A DNA stretch of 21,941 nucleotides from Zarea fungicola (lineage: Eukaryota; Ascomycota; Sordariomycetes; Hypocreales; Cordycipitaceae): assembly GCA_900169235.1 (NCBI GenBank), contig FWCC01000468.1, positions 1-21,941 of the forward strand, given 5' to 3'. Under the pieces are notes generated by a model. It was not told the origin of the DNA. It searched no databases and saw only the letters and a list, made by a program, of their open reading frames with translations. A program made the translations under genes and the position numbers. Shown here in pieces: positions 1 through 9,053 of this stretch (position 1 is its first letter; every line of letters starts with the position of its first letter).

Positions 1-538
1 ACATACAACAGCCGGTGTTCGCTGGTCGTCACCGACCCAACTACTAATCTGCCGATTACCAGCTTATCTATGGGGGAGCGGACGGGACCCCGAGTTCTCT
101 GGTATCTATGGTCGTATGTACTGATTCCCTTCTAAGAATAATATATATTTGATGGAATTAGAATTTTAGTAGAGTCGTTAGAATGTAGGTAGCATGAAAA
201 CAATTTACCTTTATACCCTATAGGCAGGTAGAAAGTTTGCCTTGTCATTCAGATGCACTAACTGTCAAACGTCATGCCATGAATTTTAGGACAGGGTTGC
301 GTGGCCTGTGTCTTATTCTGGATCGAACGGCACATCATTCTTCATGTGGTAAAACTTTGTGCACGATCCCATTTCGGTGAAATGTACAAGCACTTCTTAA
401 TGCCCATAGTAGTAACTTAGCTAACTCAGATGTATAATCAACTGTAAAAGAGTTCTTAACCTTTGCTAAATTTAGGGCCTTATCCATTGCTATGGGCTTA
501 ATGACCGCTCGCACTCGTGGACGTCACCCATAACAACT
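1..538. other. Spacer downstream of the NLR, with a diverged repeat fragment
   Basis: I see no convincing gene. Positions about 81-130 are a diverged copy of 4640-4689; the differences are almost all transitions (see repeat entry). The rest is AT-rich and would include the 3' untranslated region of the minus-strand NLR, which ends at 539. Confidence 0.5.
81..130. repeat. Diverged dispersed repeat, copy A (partner at 4640-4689)
   Basis: An ungapped comparison with 4640-4689 gives about 36 identities in 50 positions. Of the 14 differences, 12 are transitions (C/T or G/A) and 2 are transversions. The shared core includes the words cgagtt, atctatg and tcgtat. A transition-only bias between repeat copies is the classic footprint of fungal RIP. 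The element family is not identified. Confidence 0.5.
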
Positions 539-3500
539 CTAAGCATCAGACATCGATGCATCAGACCCGATATCCTCGCCACTTCCATCAATTTCATCAC
601 GCCAGCCCTGAACTAACCTCGCCGAAGATATAGTTTCCGGATGTTCAAGACCAAGAACCTTCGCGCGAAGTGAAACGCAATGATCCATTAGTTGAAGAGC
701 CTCTAGAGGGTGGCCATTGCTTCTGATAGTTTGAGCCAGATACTCCATTATCGTCAACATGGAAGGAGTGGGAGCCTCAAGCTGTATTTTGAGTAGCTCC
801 AACACCTTCAGCTCAAGCCGGTCCGCCTCCTGCCACCGACCCTGGCCTGCAACTGCTCGTGCTAGGTTCATCATGCTCTTCAGCGTGGAAAGATGGTCTC
901 CCCCATGCTTTCTCTGCCCCAACTCCATCGCCTGCTCCCCAAGCCTCTCTGCCTCCTCCCACCGGTCCTGGTTTAACAAAATCGATGCTAGGTTAGACAT
1001 GCTATGCAACGTAGAAATATGATCTGCCCCAAGCTGTCTCGTGTATATCTCTACCACCTGTGCCTGAAGCCGCTCTGCCTCCTTCAACCGACCCTGGTCT
1101 AAGACTATAAATGCCAGGGTTGACATACTATCCAATGTGAAAGGATGAGCTGCCCCAAGCCTTGTCCTCCTGATCTCCAATACCTGTAATTGAAGCTTCT
1201 CTGCCTCCGCGTACCGCTCTTGTTTATAAATTGCCGTAGCTAGGTCGGACATATGACGTAGCATAAACGGATGATATGCCTCAAACTCTGTTTCGCTTCT
1301 TTGCATTATCTGCACTTGAAGCTTCTCCGCCTGGCGCCACTGGGCCTGCTTCATAAACGCCGACGCTAGTGCAGGCATGGCGACTAACGTGTCATAACGC
1401 TCTATCCCAGACTTTGTACTGATTATCATCATCGCCTCCGCCTGAAGCGCCTCTGCCTCTTCACACCGGCCAAGGTGCCAAATTATCGATCCAAGGTGGG
1501 CCATGCTAGTTAGTGTATCGTAGTGGTCCAACCCATATGTTTTCCGACTTCTTTGTAATATCTGCACTTGAAGCTTCTCCGCATCCTGCCACTGGCACTG
1601 CCCCATAAGCGTCGATGCCAGGTCGCTCATAATGGTCAGTGTGTCAGGGTGGTCCGGTCCAAACTTTGCTATGCATATTTGTAGGATCTGGCGTTGAAGG
1701 CTCTCCGCCTCCTTCCACTGGTCATTCTTCTTAAATGCGTCTGCCAGGTTGCTCATGCTAAGTATAGTGTCGAGATCGTGTTCTCCACCTAACTCATTTC
1801 GAGCTTTTAATGATTTCTGAGCCAGTGCTATTCCCTTCTTAAAATTGCCTTTCTCGACAATATAGAAAGAAATACGCGCCAATAGCGAGGTCCAATTCAA
1901 GATATCTACCTTTTCATTCGGTTGGTTTTCTGACAATCCCTCGATATGTGGCAGTAAAAGTTGACATTTACTCCATGTATCGGAAAATCCGGTCGGAAAG
2001 TGTTCTGATGCCAGTCGCAAAAAAAGCCTCTCCCAATACATTGCATTGCCTAATTCGGAGAGCCAAGCACGCGTGCAAACTTGTACGAGGGGATGCATCT
2101 CGCAGACATGAAGCTCTGCGGTACGTTTGATAAGTGAATAGGCGAATAGGGCATCCAAATCGTCTTTCAAGCTCTCTTCATCGCTCTCCCCGAAGGTAGT
2201 TTTCTGGAGACTGTCATTGTAACCAGATAACATATACCGGGGAATGTTTTTTGGTTGAAAACAACTCAAGAGAAAAAGTAAATTGGCAGCACAAGGGTTC
2301 TCCTTGAGAATTTGTTCAAAGGTCACCTGCCATGTAGTAGCAATAGCATTTGATACGCCGTCATACCTGCGGATGTCTCCCCCGTCGTCCCTTAGCAGCT
2401 TCGTTCTTTGTTTGTCGCTACTTTGGAAAAGCTGTATATACTCATTAATTGAGATATACTCATTAATTGAGATATAGCGCCGGTTGATGTATGCAGTGGC
2501 TTGATGAATAGCAAGTGGAATATAATCCAGGCAACGGACTAGGTTAGCAGCCGCAATACCATCACCGACACTCAAATCGAGTTTCTTCTTTAGAAGCTCT
2601 AGAGCTTCAGTACAGTCCATTGCGGGCACTTGTTTGATCGCTCTCTGACGTCCTACTAGCTTCTCCGCAACATCCCGATTACGGGATGTTACCAATAATT
2701 TCCCATTGTTTGTCTTTGGTAGATAAGACGCTAGTGGAGACAATTCCCTTTGACCAAAAAAAAGGTCAAGGTTATCGGCGTTATCGAGAATAATCAACCA
2801 CGGAGCCACATCATCTCGTTGTAGCCAGTCACGAACTAGGGCGAGAATGTTAACTTTTCGCTCATGGCGGCGAGGTAAGGCAAGTATATCGGCGAGAGCT
2901 TGGTATGATTCCTCAAATGTTGGTCGCGTGCTTCCATTTATCCAGAAAACACTCCTGTCTGGATCGGAACGATTAATCTCGTATGCTACTTCAATGGCGA
3001 TTTGCGACTTCCTAGGTACAGTTAGCATTAGAGCTACTGGAGAGCGCTCAATCATACCCAAAGCCACCCATGCCTATGAGTGCGATTCGAATCAAGTCTC
3101 CAGAGAGTTGCTCAGAAACCCAGTTCTGAATGCTAGGCCGCGCAATAAAGTCAGAGTCCCGGGAGAATGGGACATTCCAGTGACGCTCCTTGGCGATGGA
3201 AACATCTTCAGCCGCTACAGTTAGGAGCTCTAATTCAACGTCAGATATGTATTCTCTAGGATAAGGCTACAGATGGCTTAGGCAGCATACCAATGTGATT
3301 TGTACCGATATATTGATTCACCGGCCCGTTGTTCTGATTTCCACCGCCAGTATTGTTGTACTGAGTTCCAATCCCAGTATTTATATTTTGAGGGCCACTA
3401 CCGTAGTGCACAAAGTTTGCATCGTCAAAACCGTCAGAAAGCGATGGTTTCCACTCTTTCACCTCAACGATGGCCTGTTCCAGGTTCTCCTGTCCTTCTT

Positions 3501-3918
3501 GTGATATGGACTCGGGAAAATCTATCGCGAGAAGCTGCAAATTGCGAAGAATTTCAGTGATAAGAGTCTCCACACGACCACCTTTCCCAATTGTTCGAGC
3601 AGCCTTGACATAACATCCAATCTTTGAATCAGTTTCCGCTGGATAAACTCTTTTGAATAAGTCCTGTAGCTGTGAGGCCTTCTCTTTGCAGTCAATTAGG
3701 ACTGGTGTGAAGGCTGAGGTAAGTGTGTCGTCCGCCGAGCTTTTAACATATCTTTTGGCATCATCGAGAAGTTTTGTGATAAGGGGTAGCTTTACAGCCG
3801 CTGCTCTGAAGTTGGTTGGCAGGCCTGCCTCGTCTTTAAAGATGCTGCTCACTTGGATAGTGGCATCAACAATTGCAATGATGGCTGAAATAATACCGAG
3901 AACCTCGGCACCAGACAT
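539..3918 (-). CDS. NOD-like receptor: SesA-like N-terminus, NB-ARC, TPR repeats
   Basis: This is a STAND-class signalling ATPase of the kind linked to fungal non-self recognition and regulated cell death. I propose three exons: 3918-3291, 3214-3058 and 3011-539, about 1085 residues. Intron 3290-3215 (76 nt: GTATGC donor, CTAAC branch, TAG acceptor) and intron 3057-3012 (46 nt: GTATGA, TGCTAAC, TAG) keep frame. The second splice rebuilds Walker A, GMGGFGKSQ, at residues 257-265. The N-terminus (MSGAEVLGIISAIIAIVDAT) resembles the SesA-type domain of fungal NLRs. It is followed by Gly/Asn/Gln-rich repeats at 172-205, Walker B LIILDNAD (about 334-341), a sensor-like TSRN (about 370), IPLAI (about 426), an MHD-like MHPLVQ (about 567), and nine or ten 42-residue kinesin-light-chain-type TPRs from about 678 to 1060. 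No frameshift is seen. The start fits the family, and a consensus 5'UTR intron lies just upstream. Domains are recognised by eye. The ligand is unknown. Confidence 0.88.
2438..2473 (-). repeat. 18-bp in-frame tandem duplication inside the NLR
   Basis: Two identical 18-bp units (2438-2455 and 2456-2473) duplicate six residues, giving SINEYI twice in the stretch after the NB-ARC IPLAI motif. The duplication keeps frame. It looks like recent replication slippage. Confidence 0.9.
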
Positions 3919-3934
3919 CCTCGACGTTAAAGAC

Positions 3935-3987
3935 CTGATGAGACCCCATTAGATATCACATCACTACCTCACGTGTACTCTACTTAC
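3935..3987 (-). other. Probable 5'UTR intron of the NLR
   Basis: Read on the minus strand, this 53-nt segment has a GTAAGT donor, a CTAAT branch-like site and a CAG acceptor. It ends 16 nt upstream of the ATG at 3918. All three elements match fungal consensus. Transcript support is needed; the frame just before the ATG is also open, so a short coding extension is not excluded. Confidence 0.45.
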
Positions 3988-4639
3988 CGTTGTGCGTGTC
4001 TATCAAGAGAATGGGTGTGACAGTGCAAAAGTCGTCCAGCGGACACTGGTATTGCTGTGGTGTATCCTCCTACCCCTCATGCAGGTGTGCCTGAGGTCGC
4101 TAGTCTATGTATGCCAAGATGCATGATACAGGGGGTACGCATAATCCGCGTACTCGCTCTACCCTCAACCAATTGGAACACAGTCATTTTGATTCCTTGC
4201 ACAATTGTTATGCTTGGCTCAGAGTTGCGGACGAATGAGACGATAAGGAGCGACCTCGCAAGGTCTCTTTACGTAGAACAGCACTCAAAGTTATGTAGTG
4301 TTACGGGGTTAATGTCTGACAGCGGGTCCACCCTTTTATGTAGCACAGCACGCAAGGGGCACTCCCGCACTCTACCGTGTGGCTATGGGCAATTGCTTGC
4401 TGAGGTGGGAAGTGTAGGTGCCTACTTAGAAATGCAACAGTACCTCGCGATATTTACCAGTGTGGAAGGAGAAGCGTAGCACAGCGGCGCGTGTGAAGGG
4501 CATGATGCGTGGTCCCGTCTCAAAACGGTCGTCTAGGAGGCGTCTTTGACATACCACCTCCAGAAATGGAAAGACGGGGTCGAAATAGCAGGGCAGCCTA
4601 GCCGAGTTCAAGCCGACTTTTGTCACTGTGAGAGAGCAT

Positions 4640-4689
4640 GACAGGACCTCGAGTTTTCTGACATCTATGTTCGTATATATTAGTTTTTG
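4640..4689. repeat. Diverged dispersed repeat, copy B (partner at 81-130)
   Basis: This copy differs from 81-130 by 12 transitions and 2 transversions over 50 positions. Of the transitions, 10 make this copy more AT-rich (C to T or G to A), so it looks like the more strongly RIP-mutated one. On the minus strand it lies inside a 107-codon open frame (4749-4426), and the other copy shows weak similarity in the matching frame, so the element may once have coded for protein. Confidence 0.5.
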
Positions 4690-4821
4690 GCGAACAACCA
4701 AGGCTTGATTATTATCCCAGATCTTCGTGACATAGAATGACTGCACCATTGCCCTGGAACAACTTGATGGGAAGCGACTTTCTTAATCCTCACCGGGACC
4801 CATGAAACCTTACAGCCACCT

Positions 4822-4832
4822 GTACGGAGTAC
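4822..4832. promoter_or_regulatory. Palindromic GTACGGAGTAC motif
   Basis: An 11-bp near-perfect palindrome lies about 290 bp upstream of the nuclease-like gene and about 900 bp upstream of the NLR start. Similar TACGGAGTA words recur in ascomycete promoters from general memory; I do not know a binding factor. Regulatory function is inference. Confidence 0.2.
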
Positions 4833-5120
4833 CGGTGGGCTGATTAGCTTCCCCCCTCAGTTCTCGTTCTCGTTACAGTACCCTGGATGCACTGCCTGAT
4901 CCTGATTCAGCCTTGCCTAGCCCAACGTCAGCCTTTGAAAGGATACACTACTCTAGGCTAACAGCTGCGGGCTGGAACACGCCACGGGCCGCCCCGGTTA
5001 TGGGGCTTAGCTGCTGCCTAGCCCGACGCCATCTCACGAGTTGTTGTCTCCGACTCGCAGACTTGCTCATTCTTTTTTTCTTGCCAGTGAAGGCACGCCT
5101 CCAGATCTCGGCCGTTCAAG

Positions 5121-8100
5121 ATGCCAATGACGAAAGAGAATCGCCGCGCATTTTCTAGGCTCAGAAATCAACATGGCATTAACTTTGTTGAACAGCTCGA
5201 CCCCGAGCAATGGCCAGCAAATCATCGCGCCGTGTTCAGTGCCATAGAAGAGCTGAAGCAGGTAAAATATACTACATACTTGCAGGGCCAGACAAATGTG
5301 GCCGACTTAGACTCACAGCCTTGGAAGCTGGACGCAAAAAAACAAGCCAGACAACTCGCCGAAATATCTGTCGACTGCTTGGACAGGAATGAGTCAACTT
5401 GGAGACATGCCTGCGAGCCTCTTGTCTTCAGTCGGTTGAAAGCCGAGGTAGCGTGGTAAGGCCCGACTGAGCCTGAAATACATCCAAGACTAACTGCTAA
5501 AACGTAACAGCAAAAGTTGTCGCAAGAGGGTATGGCGGTCGGCGTTTGAGGTAAAATTAGGCGACGCCGACAGCAGTACTGCGATCAACCTTCAGCGCCG
5601 TCAGCAGAATCGTGATCGCTGTCGGTGCGAGCGCAGTACTCGTCCGTCAGATGAGTAATTCAAATCTTTTGTTCAAGTCTACTTCTTGTCAACTAATATT
5701 TCATGAATAGAGATGAAAGAGTTGGGCTCAACCGGCTCTTCATAGACAGAGCTGAAGATGCGGTCTACCACGCCCCAGAGCTGGCGCAGAAGTTGCCCCA
5801 AGTACAAAAGCCAGATCGTGTATATGGCCTTCGGCAAACGAAGAATATGGAGAGGTTGTTGCTGAAAAAGCTTCAGGGTGGGGTTCCTCGAAGACCGTCT
5901 ACAGGGGCAACCTCATCCACCCGGTTTAGGCGAAGCCTTACACTTTCCGTTCCTAGTAGTCGAGGCAAAATCAGGAGATGCCCCTGATAGCTGGCGCTCT
6001 ATTCAACTGCAGACTGCCTTTCCAATATACACATATCTAAATGTTCAGCAGAATCTTAGATCATCTACTGGCCAGAAATCGAGGTGGACCTCCGGCCCCC
6101 TGGTCTGGTTTTTTCATGAGCAAAGGAGCTGACTGGCGCCTTTGCTTGGCCTATCAATCCTCCAACCCAACCCAATCGCCCTTTGGGGGCCAATACAGAA
6201 CTACAGTAAGGAAACTGTCTATTTAATGATGGACAAGTAATTTTCCCTAACGCATAAGTAGGAAATCGTCCAGGTTTGGAGCGGCAACATCATTCTCAGA
6301 GACCATGGCATTCAACTCTTCCTGATAGTCGACTATCTGGCAGATTGGGCTCGCGACGTCTATCGTCCTGGGATCCTTGGAGAATTGAGGATTCTGGCGT
6401 CTGTGAGTGGGGAAGTCGGATCTATTTTCACCGATTCTGAGATATATTCCTCCGGAAATGTCATGCCCCCTATGGAGGTTGGGATGGCTGGAGAGGTAGA
6501 ATTTCACGATACAATGTTAGCCTTTAAAAATATTGACAGCAAACTTGGCATCGTTCGCCATATCGCGCACATGGAGACTAGGTTTCTTTCTCTGTTCATT
6601 ACAGCAGACAACATCTCTACATTTTCCCGGTCCACGAGGCCAACCATCCGACAGCCTCACCTACGTCGAATTTTGGACCTGTTTGATGTCGGTGGCAAAC
6701 CACGCATTCTCAGCGCTGGCCAGATTATCGAAATGGAGAAGGCGTGGACCGGCTATTCACGACCCGGATGCCCCTTCAAAATCAAGCAGACCCTGTTTTA
6801 TACCATTCACCTGGTAACGTATTACCTTTCTGAAAGCTGGGGGCTTGTTCGCGACCTGTGTGTAATATCCGTTGCCGAGGACGCTTTCGACAGCCTTATT
6901 GCGGAATCGGGGTTGAAGCCTGGACATGGAAAAGCTAGGCTCCCTACCACCTCCAGAGAGGCTTCTGTTATTGATGCTGAGAGCAAACACCTCATGGGCT
7001 GCCTCTCTGCACTTTGTAATGCCTCGGCGCAAGGCAATTTGCTCGCTGCTATATCGCGGACTGCCGGTTTCGTCGACAGAGCTACAAACGGTGCCCAGGG
7101 CGGGTGCTGGTTCAAACCTAACGACCATATTATATGGGCACTGGTTTCTGACATATATAAATGGCAAAAAAGAGGCGAACTGGAACCGGAAGTCCCATTC
7201 CTTCGTGTTTCGAAGTCACATCAACTGCAAAAATTCAATAGCCAGAATACATTCGATTCTGGTGCCACGAAATGGAAGCTCTGCCACAGCAAATGCACAA
7301 TCAGTTCAAGCAACGACATTAATTATGGCAGTCCAAGTGGCTCTAAGCGAAAATACTCAACGAGCCGATGCCTAATCCCGCCACTACATGGAAATATTCA
7401 CATCTCTACGCAAGGAGCTATTCTCGTCCATGCAGCACTGAAGCAACCGGTAAGGGGACGAAGCCCGTCTGATTTATGTGTATATATTGTCCGAGGGCGG
7501 CTCGAACCACCGAGAAACGAGGACCTAGGCGGAATCATTTCAAAAACCTTTGCGGACTGTGATGTTTATCACACAACTCGTGACCACCGCCCCATGGAGC
7601 TCCAGGTCGGGAAGAGATATCACAGCATTTGGAATATACAAAAAACATACGGAGTTTTCTTTCTTCATGGAGGCCCGAGCTTTTCCAAATGGCTCCGCGG
7701 GCTGCGCACCCGGAAACCAACAAGACAAGGGTCTCTTCGCGGTCCAAATGCTTCGGGTCGCAGCATTTTTGATCGGAATTTTTCGCCTTGGAAAGACCCT
7801 CGGTTTCGATATCTCAGGCAAGACAAGAAAAGAAGGATAGAATTTCAAAATGAATTAATCAAGAACGAACTAGCGTACTGGGCTGACATGGCATCGGAAA
7901 AATTACGTAAAGGCATCCGTTGCTGCGCCCTCTGTGCGAAGACGCTTGAGTCGGACGACGAAGATGACAAAGATGACAAAGATGACTTGTACGCTCGGTA
8001 CTTCAATGACTGGGGCGAGGAGTACTTAGCTGACTGCTACGATGAGTACTCAGATGAATGGGACAAAGATTGCAAAAGGCAGGGCTATCTACGGGGACTC

Positions 8101-8262
8101 TGCCTCGACTGCCAAGCAAACTTGGACATCTCCAGCAGCGCGAAGTGGCCATCTTTGGCGAAAAAGCTGCGGAAGATATTGAAACAGGGTGTCCCACAGT
8201 TCTCAGGTATTCCGACAAGAGTCCCTGCAATGCAAGAAAATAATGCTACGTTTAGAGTATAA
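5121..8262 (+). CDS. Large PD-(D/E)XK nuclease-like protein with C-terminal zinc-ribbon-like segment; two apparent frameshifts
   Basis: This looks like one fungal gene broken into several frames. Proposed exons are 5121-5455, 5511-5654, 5711-6205 and 6262-8262. Introns 5456-5510, 5655-5710 and 6206-6261 (55-56 nt) have GTAAGG/GTAATT/GTAAGG donors, CTAAC or CTAAT branches and CAG/TAG acceptors, and they preserve phase. Exon 3 reads through only if one extra base is ignored near 5865-5900 (perhaps the A run at 5865-5869) and another in the T6 run at 6109-6114, giving about 990 residues. KPDRVYG (P194, D195) and VVEAKS (E244, K246) followed by IQLQTAFPI suggest a PD-(D/E)XK endonuclease-like core; this is inference. 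Two CxxC pairs near 879-882 and 938-941 flank a very acidic stretch and may bind zinc. The final exon, 667 codons, is fully open. A family of similar fungal hypothetical proteins exists to my knowledge, but its role is unknown. It is either a young pseudogene or an intact gene with assembly errors. Confidence 0.65.
7963..7986 (+). repeat. 9-bp in-frame tandem repeat coding for DDK
   Basis: gatgacaaa occurs twice, followed by gatgac. It encodes Asp-Asp-Lys repeats between the two CxxC pairs of the nuclease-like protein. It is a length-variable acidic linker that keeps frame. Confidence 0.9.
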
Positions 8263-8346
8263 CCTATGGCCTTGACTAGTTTTTGTATATATACTCGTAC
8301 TGAACCCTTAGAGCTAGCCTGCTTAAATGATTATTATTAAAAGAAT

Positions 8347-8372
8347 AAAATAAGTAACTAGTAAGTTATTTT
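8347..8372. terminator. AT-rich imperfect palindrome after the nuclease-like gene
   Basis: The two arms start aaaataa and end ttatttt around a central ctag. It lies about 90 bp after the stop codon. It may be a 3'-end or polyadenylation-associated element or a relic of a small inverted-repeat element. Function is inference. Confidence 0.2.
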
Positions 8373-8495
8373 ACAAGTATTTAAATAATCTAGCCGCTCT
8401 GCTGGGCCAGACATGTTACAATGCGACGTCTAATCCAGAAGATCAATTCCCTTCATGCTCTATATATAAAGAAAAAAAGAAAAGAGAAAAACCAC

Positions 8496-8673
8496 GCACA
8501 ATCTTTCATCACCGTCGTTCCAGACAAAGCGACTGCAGCGTTTGGCGGCTTTGCGTCGCTGTTAGCCATGGGGGCGCACTGATGACATTGAGAGCATCGT
8601 TCTCGATGGTAAGATACGCGAGCTAATGCGTGAGATTGAGGAGCTTGCAATTAGAGCCTGTTCATTGGCATGA
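8496..8673 (+). pseudogene. Possible C-terminal coding relic with a one-base shift
   Basis: I do not recognise the family. The frame from 8496 reads VVPDKATAAFGGFASLLAMG and then meets a TGA. If one base of the G5 run at 8570-8574 is ignored, it continues as DDIESIVLDGKIRELMREIE and ends at TGA 8671-8673. The amphipathic Glu/Leu/Arg composition of the tail looks like real protein. No start or upstream exon is visible. It could be the tail of a lost gene or chance. Confidence 0.22.
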
Positions 8674-8727
8674 AGCACTTTTAAGTTGCACCAAGGAATT
8701 TATAGCTTAGAGTTTGTTCCTTTGGCC

Positions 8728-9036
8728 ATGACAGTACGAGTTCTCAAGCCCATTCAACAATGGCGCTTTGGTGCCAATCAAGCTATACTCAAAATGGCAT
8801 CTCCGACCTCGCCATCTTCAACAGCCGAGCAAAGTGAAACGGCTCGAGTGCGGAAGTTACAACGTGATATGGAATGTTTCATTGGTCTCGGGTATTCTTG
8901 TATAGGCTGGCAAGGTATTTATCCGTGGTGCTGGTTGGAAACCATGGTGGGTGAACGACGCTTTAGATGCTGGTTTAAACTGACCGAGATCAATGCAGCC
9001 AACTTCGGCGTTTGTAAAGCTCGCAGCGTGCCCTAA
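8728..9036 (+). CDS. Small hypothetical open frame upstream of Mpv17
   Basis: The ATG at 8728 opens a frame of about 102 codons to TAA at 9034-9036, ending 17 bp before the Mpv17 ATG. The middle has a charged stretch (ETARVRKLQRDMECF) and the end is rich in Trp and Cys. No domain is recognised. It may be part of a 5' leader, an exon of an unrecognised gene, or non-coding. Confidence 0.2.
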   Translation: MTVRVLKPIQQWRFGANQAILKMASPTSPSSTAEQSETARVRKLQRDMECFIGLGYSCIGWQGIYPWCWLETMVGERRFRCWFKLTEINAANFGVCKARSVP

Positions 9037-9053
9037 CGTTAAAGGTTTACAGC

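Larger units (their letters stand above)
3988..5120. other. Divergent intergenic region between the NLR and the nuclease-like gene
   Basis: No confident gene. It should hold the promoters of both flanking genes. It contains the repeat copy at 4640-4689, a 107-codon minus-strand open frame (4749-4426) that overlaps that repeat, and loosely repeated 20-bp words around 4269-4290 and 4339-4360 (tagaacagcac / tagcacagcac). A pyrimidine-rich tract at about 5069-5085 lies just before the ATG at 5121. Confidence 0.5.
8263..9053. other. Spacer between the nuclease-like gene and Mpv17, with weak coding relics
   Basis: An AT-rich stretch follows the stop at 8262 and holds an imperfect 26-bp palindrome at 8347-8372. 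A coding-like fragment (8496-8673) and a small open frame (8728-9036) are described separately. The end, about 9033-9052, has CTAAC followed by TTTACAG, an intron 3' end just before the Mpv17 ATG, so a 5'UTR intron is possible. Confidence 0.4.

Noticed and set aside
539..3067. The 842-codon frame as a complete NLR starting at its own Met
   Set aside because: Its first 19 codons are intron plus splice-site sequence; splicing gives a better P-loop and a family-like N-terminus.
4057..4479. A 140-codon plus-strand open frame
   Set aside because: No domain, signal peptide or protein-like conservation signs; overlaps a minus-strand frame and repeat sequence.
4913..5158. An 81-codon plus-strand frame just before the nuclease-like gene
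   Set aside because: Overlaps the accepted start in another frame, and its sequence looks like promoter and leader DNA.
6757..7167. Minus-strand open frames opposite the nuclease-like gene
   Set aside because: They mirror a well-supported plus-strand coding exon.
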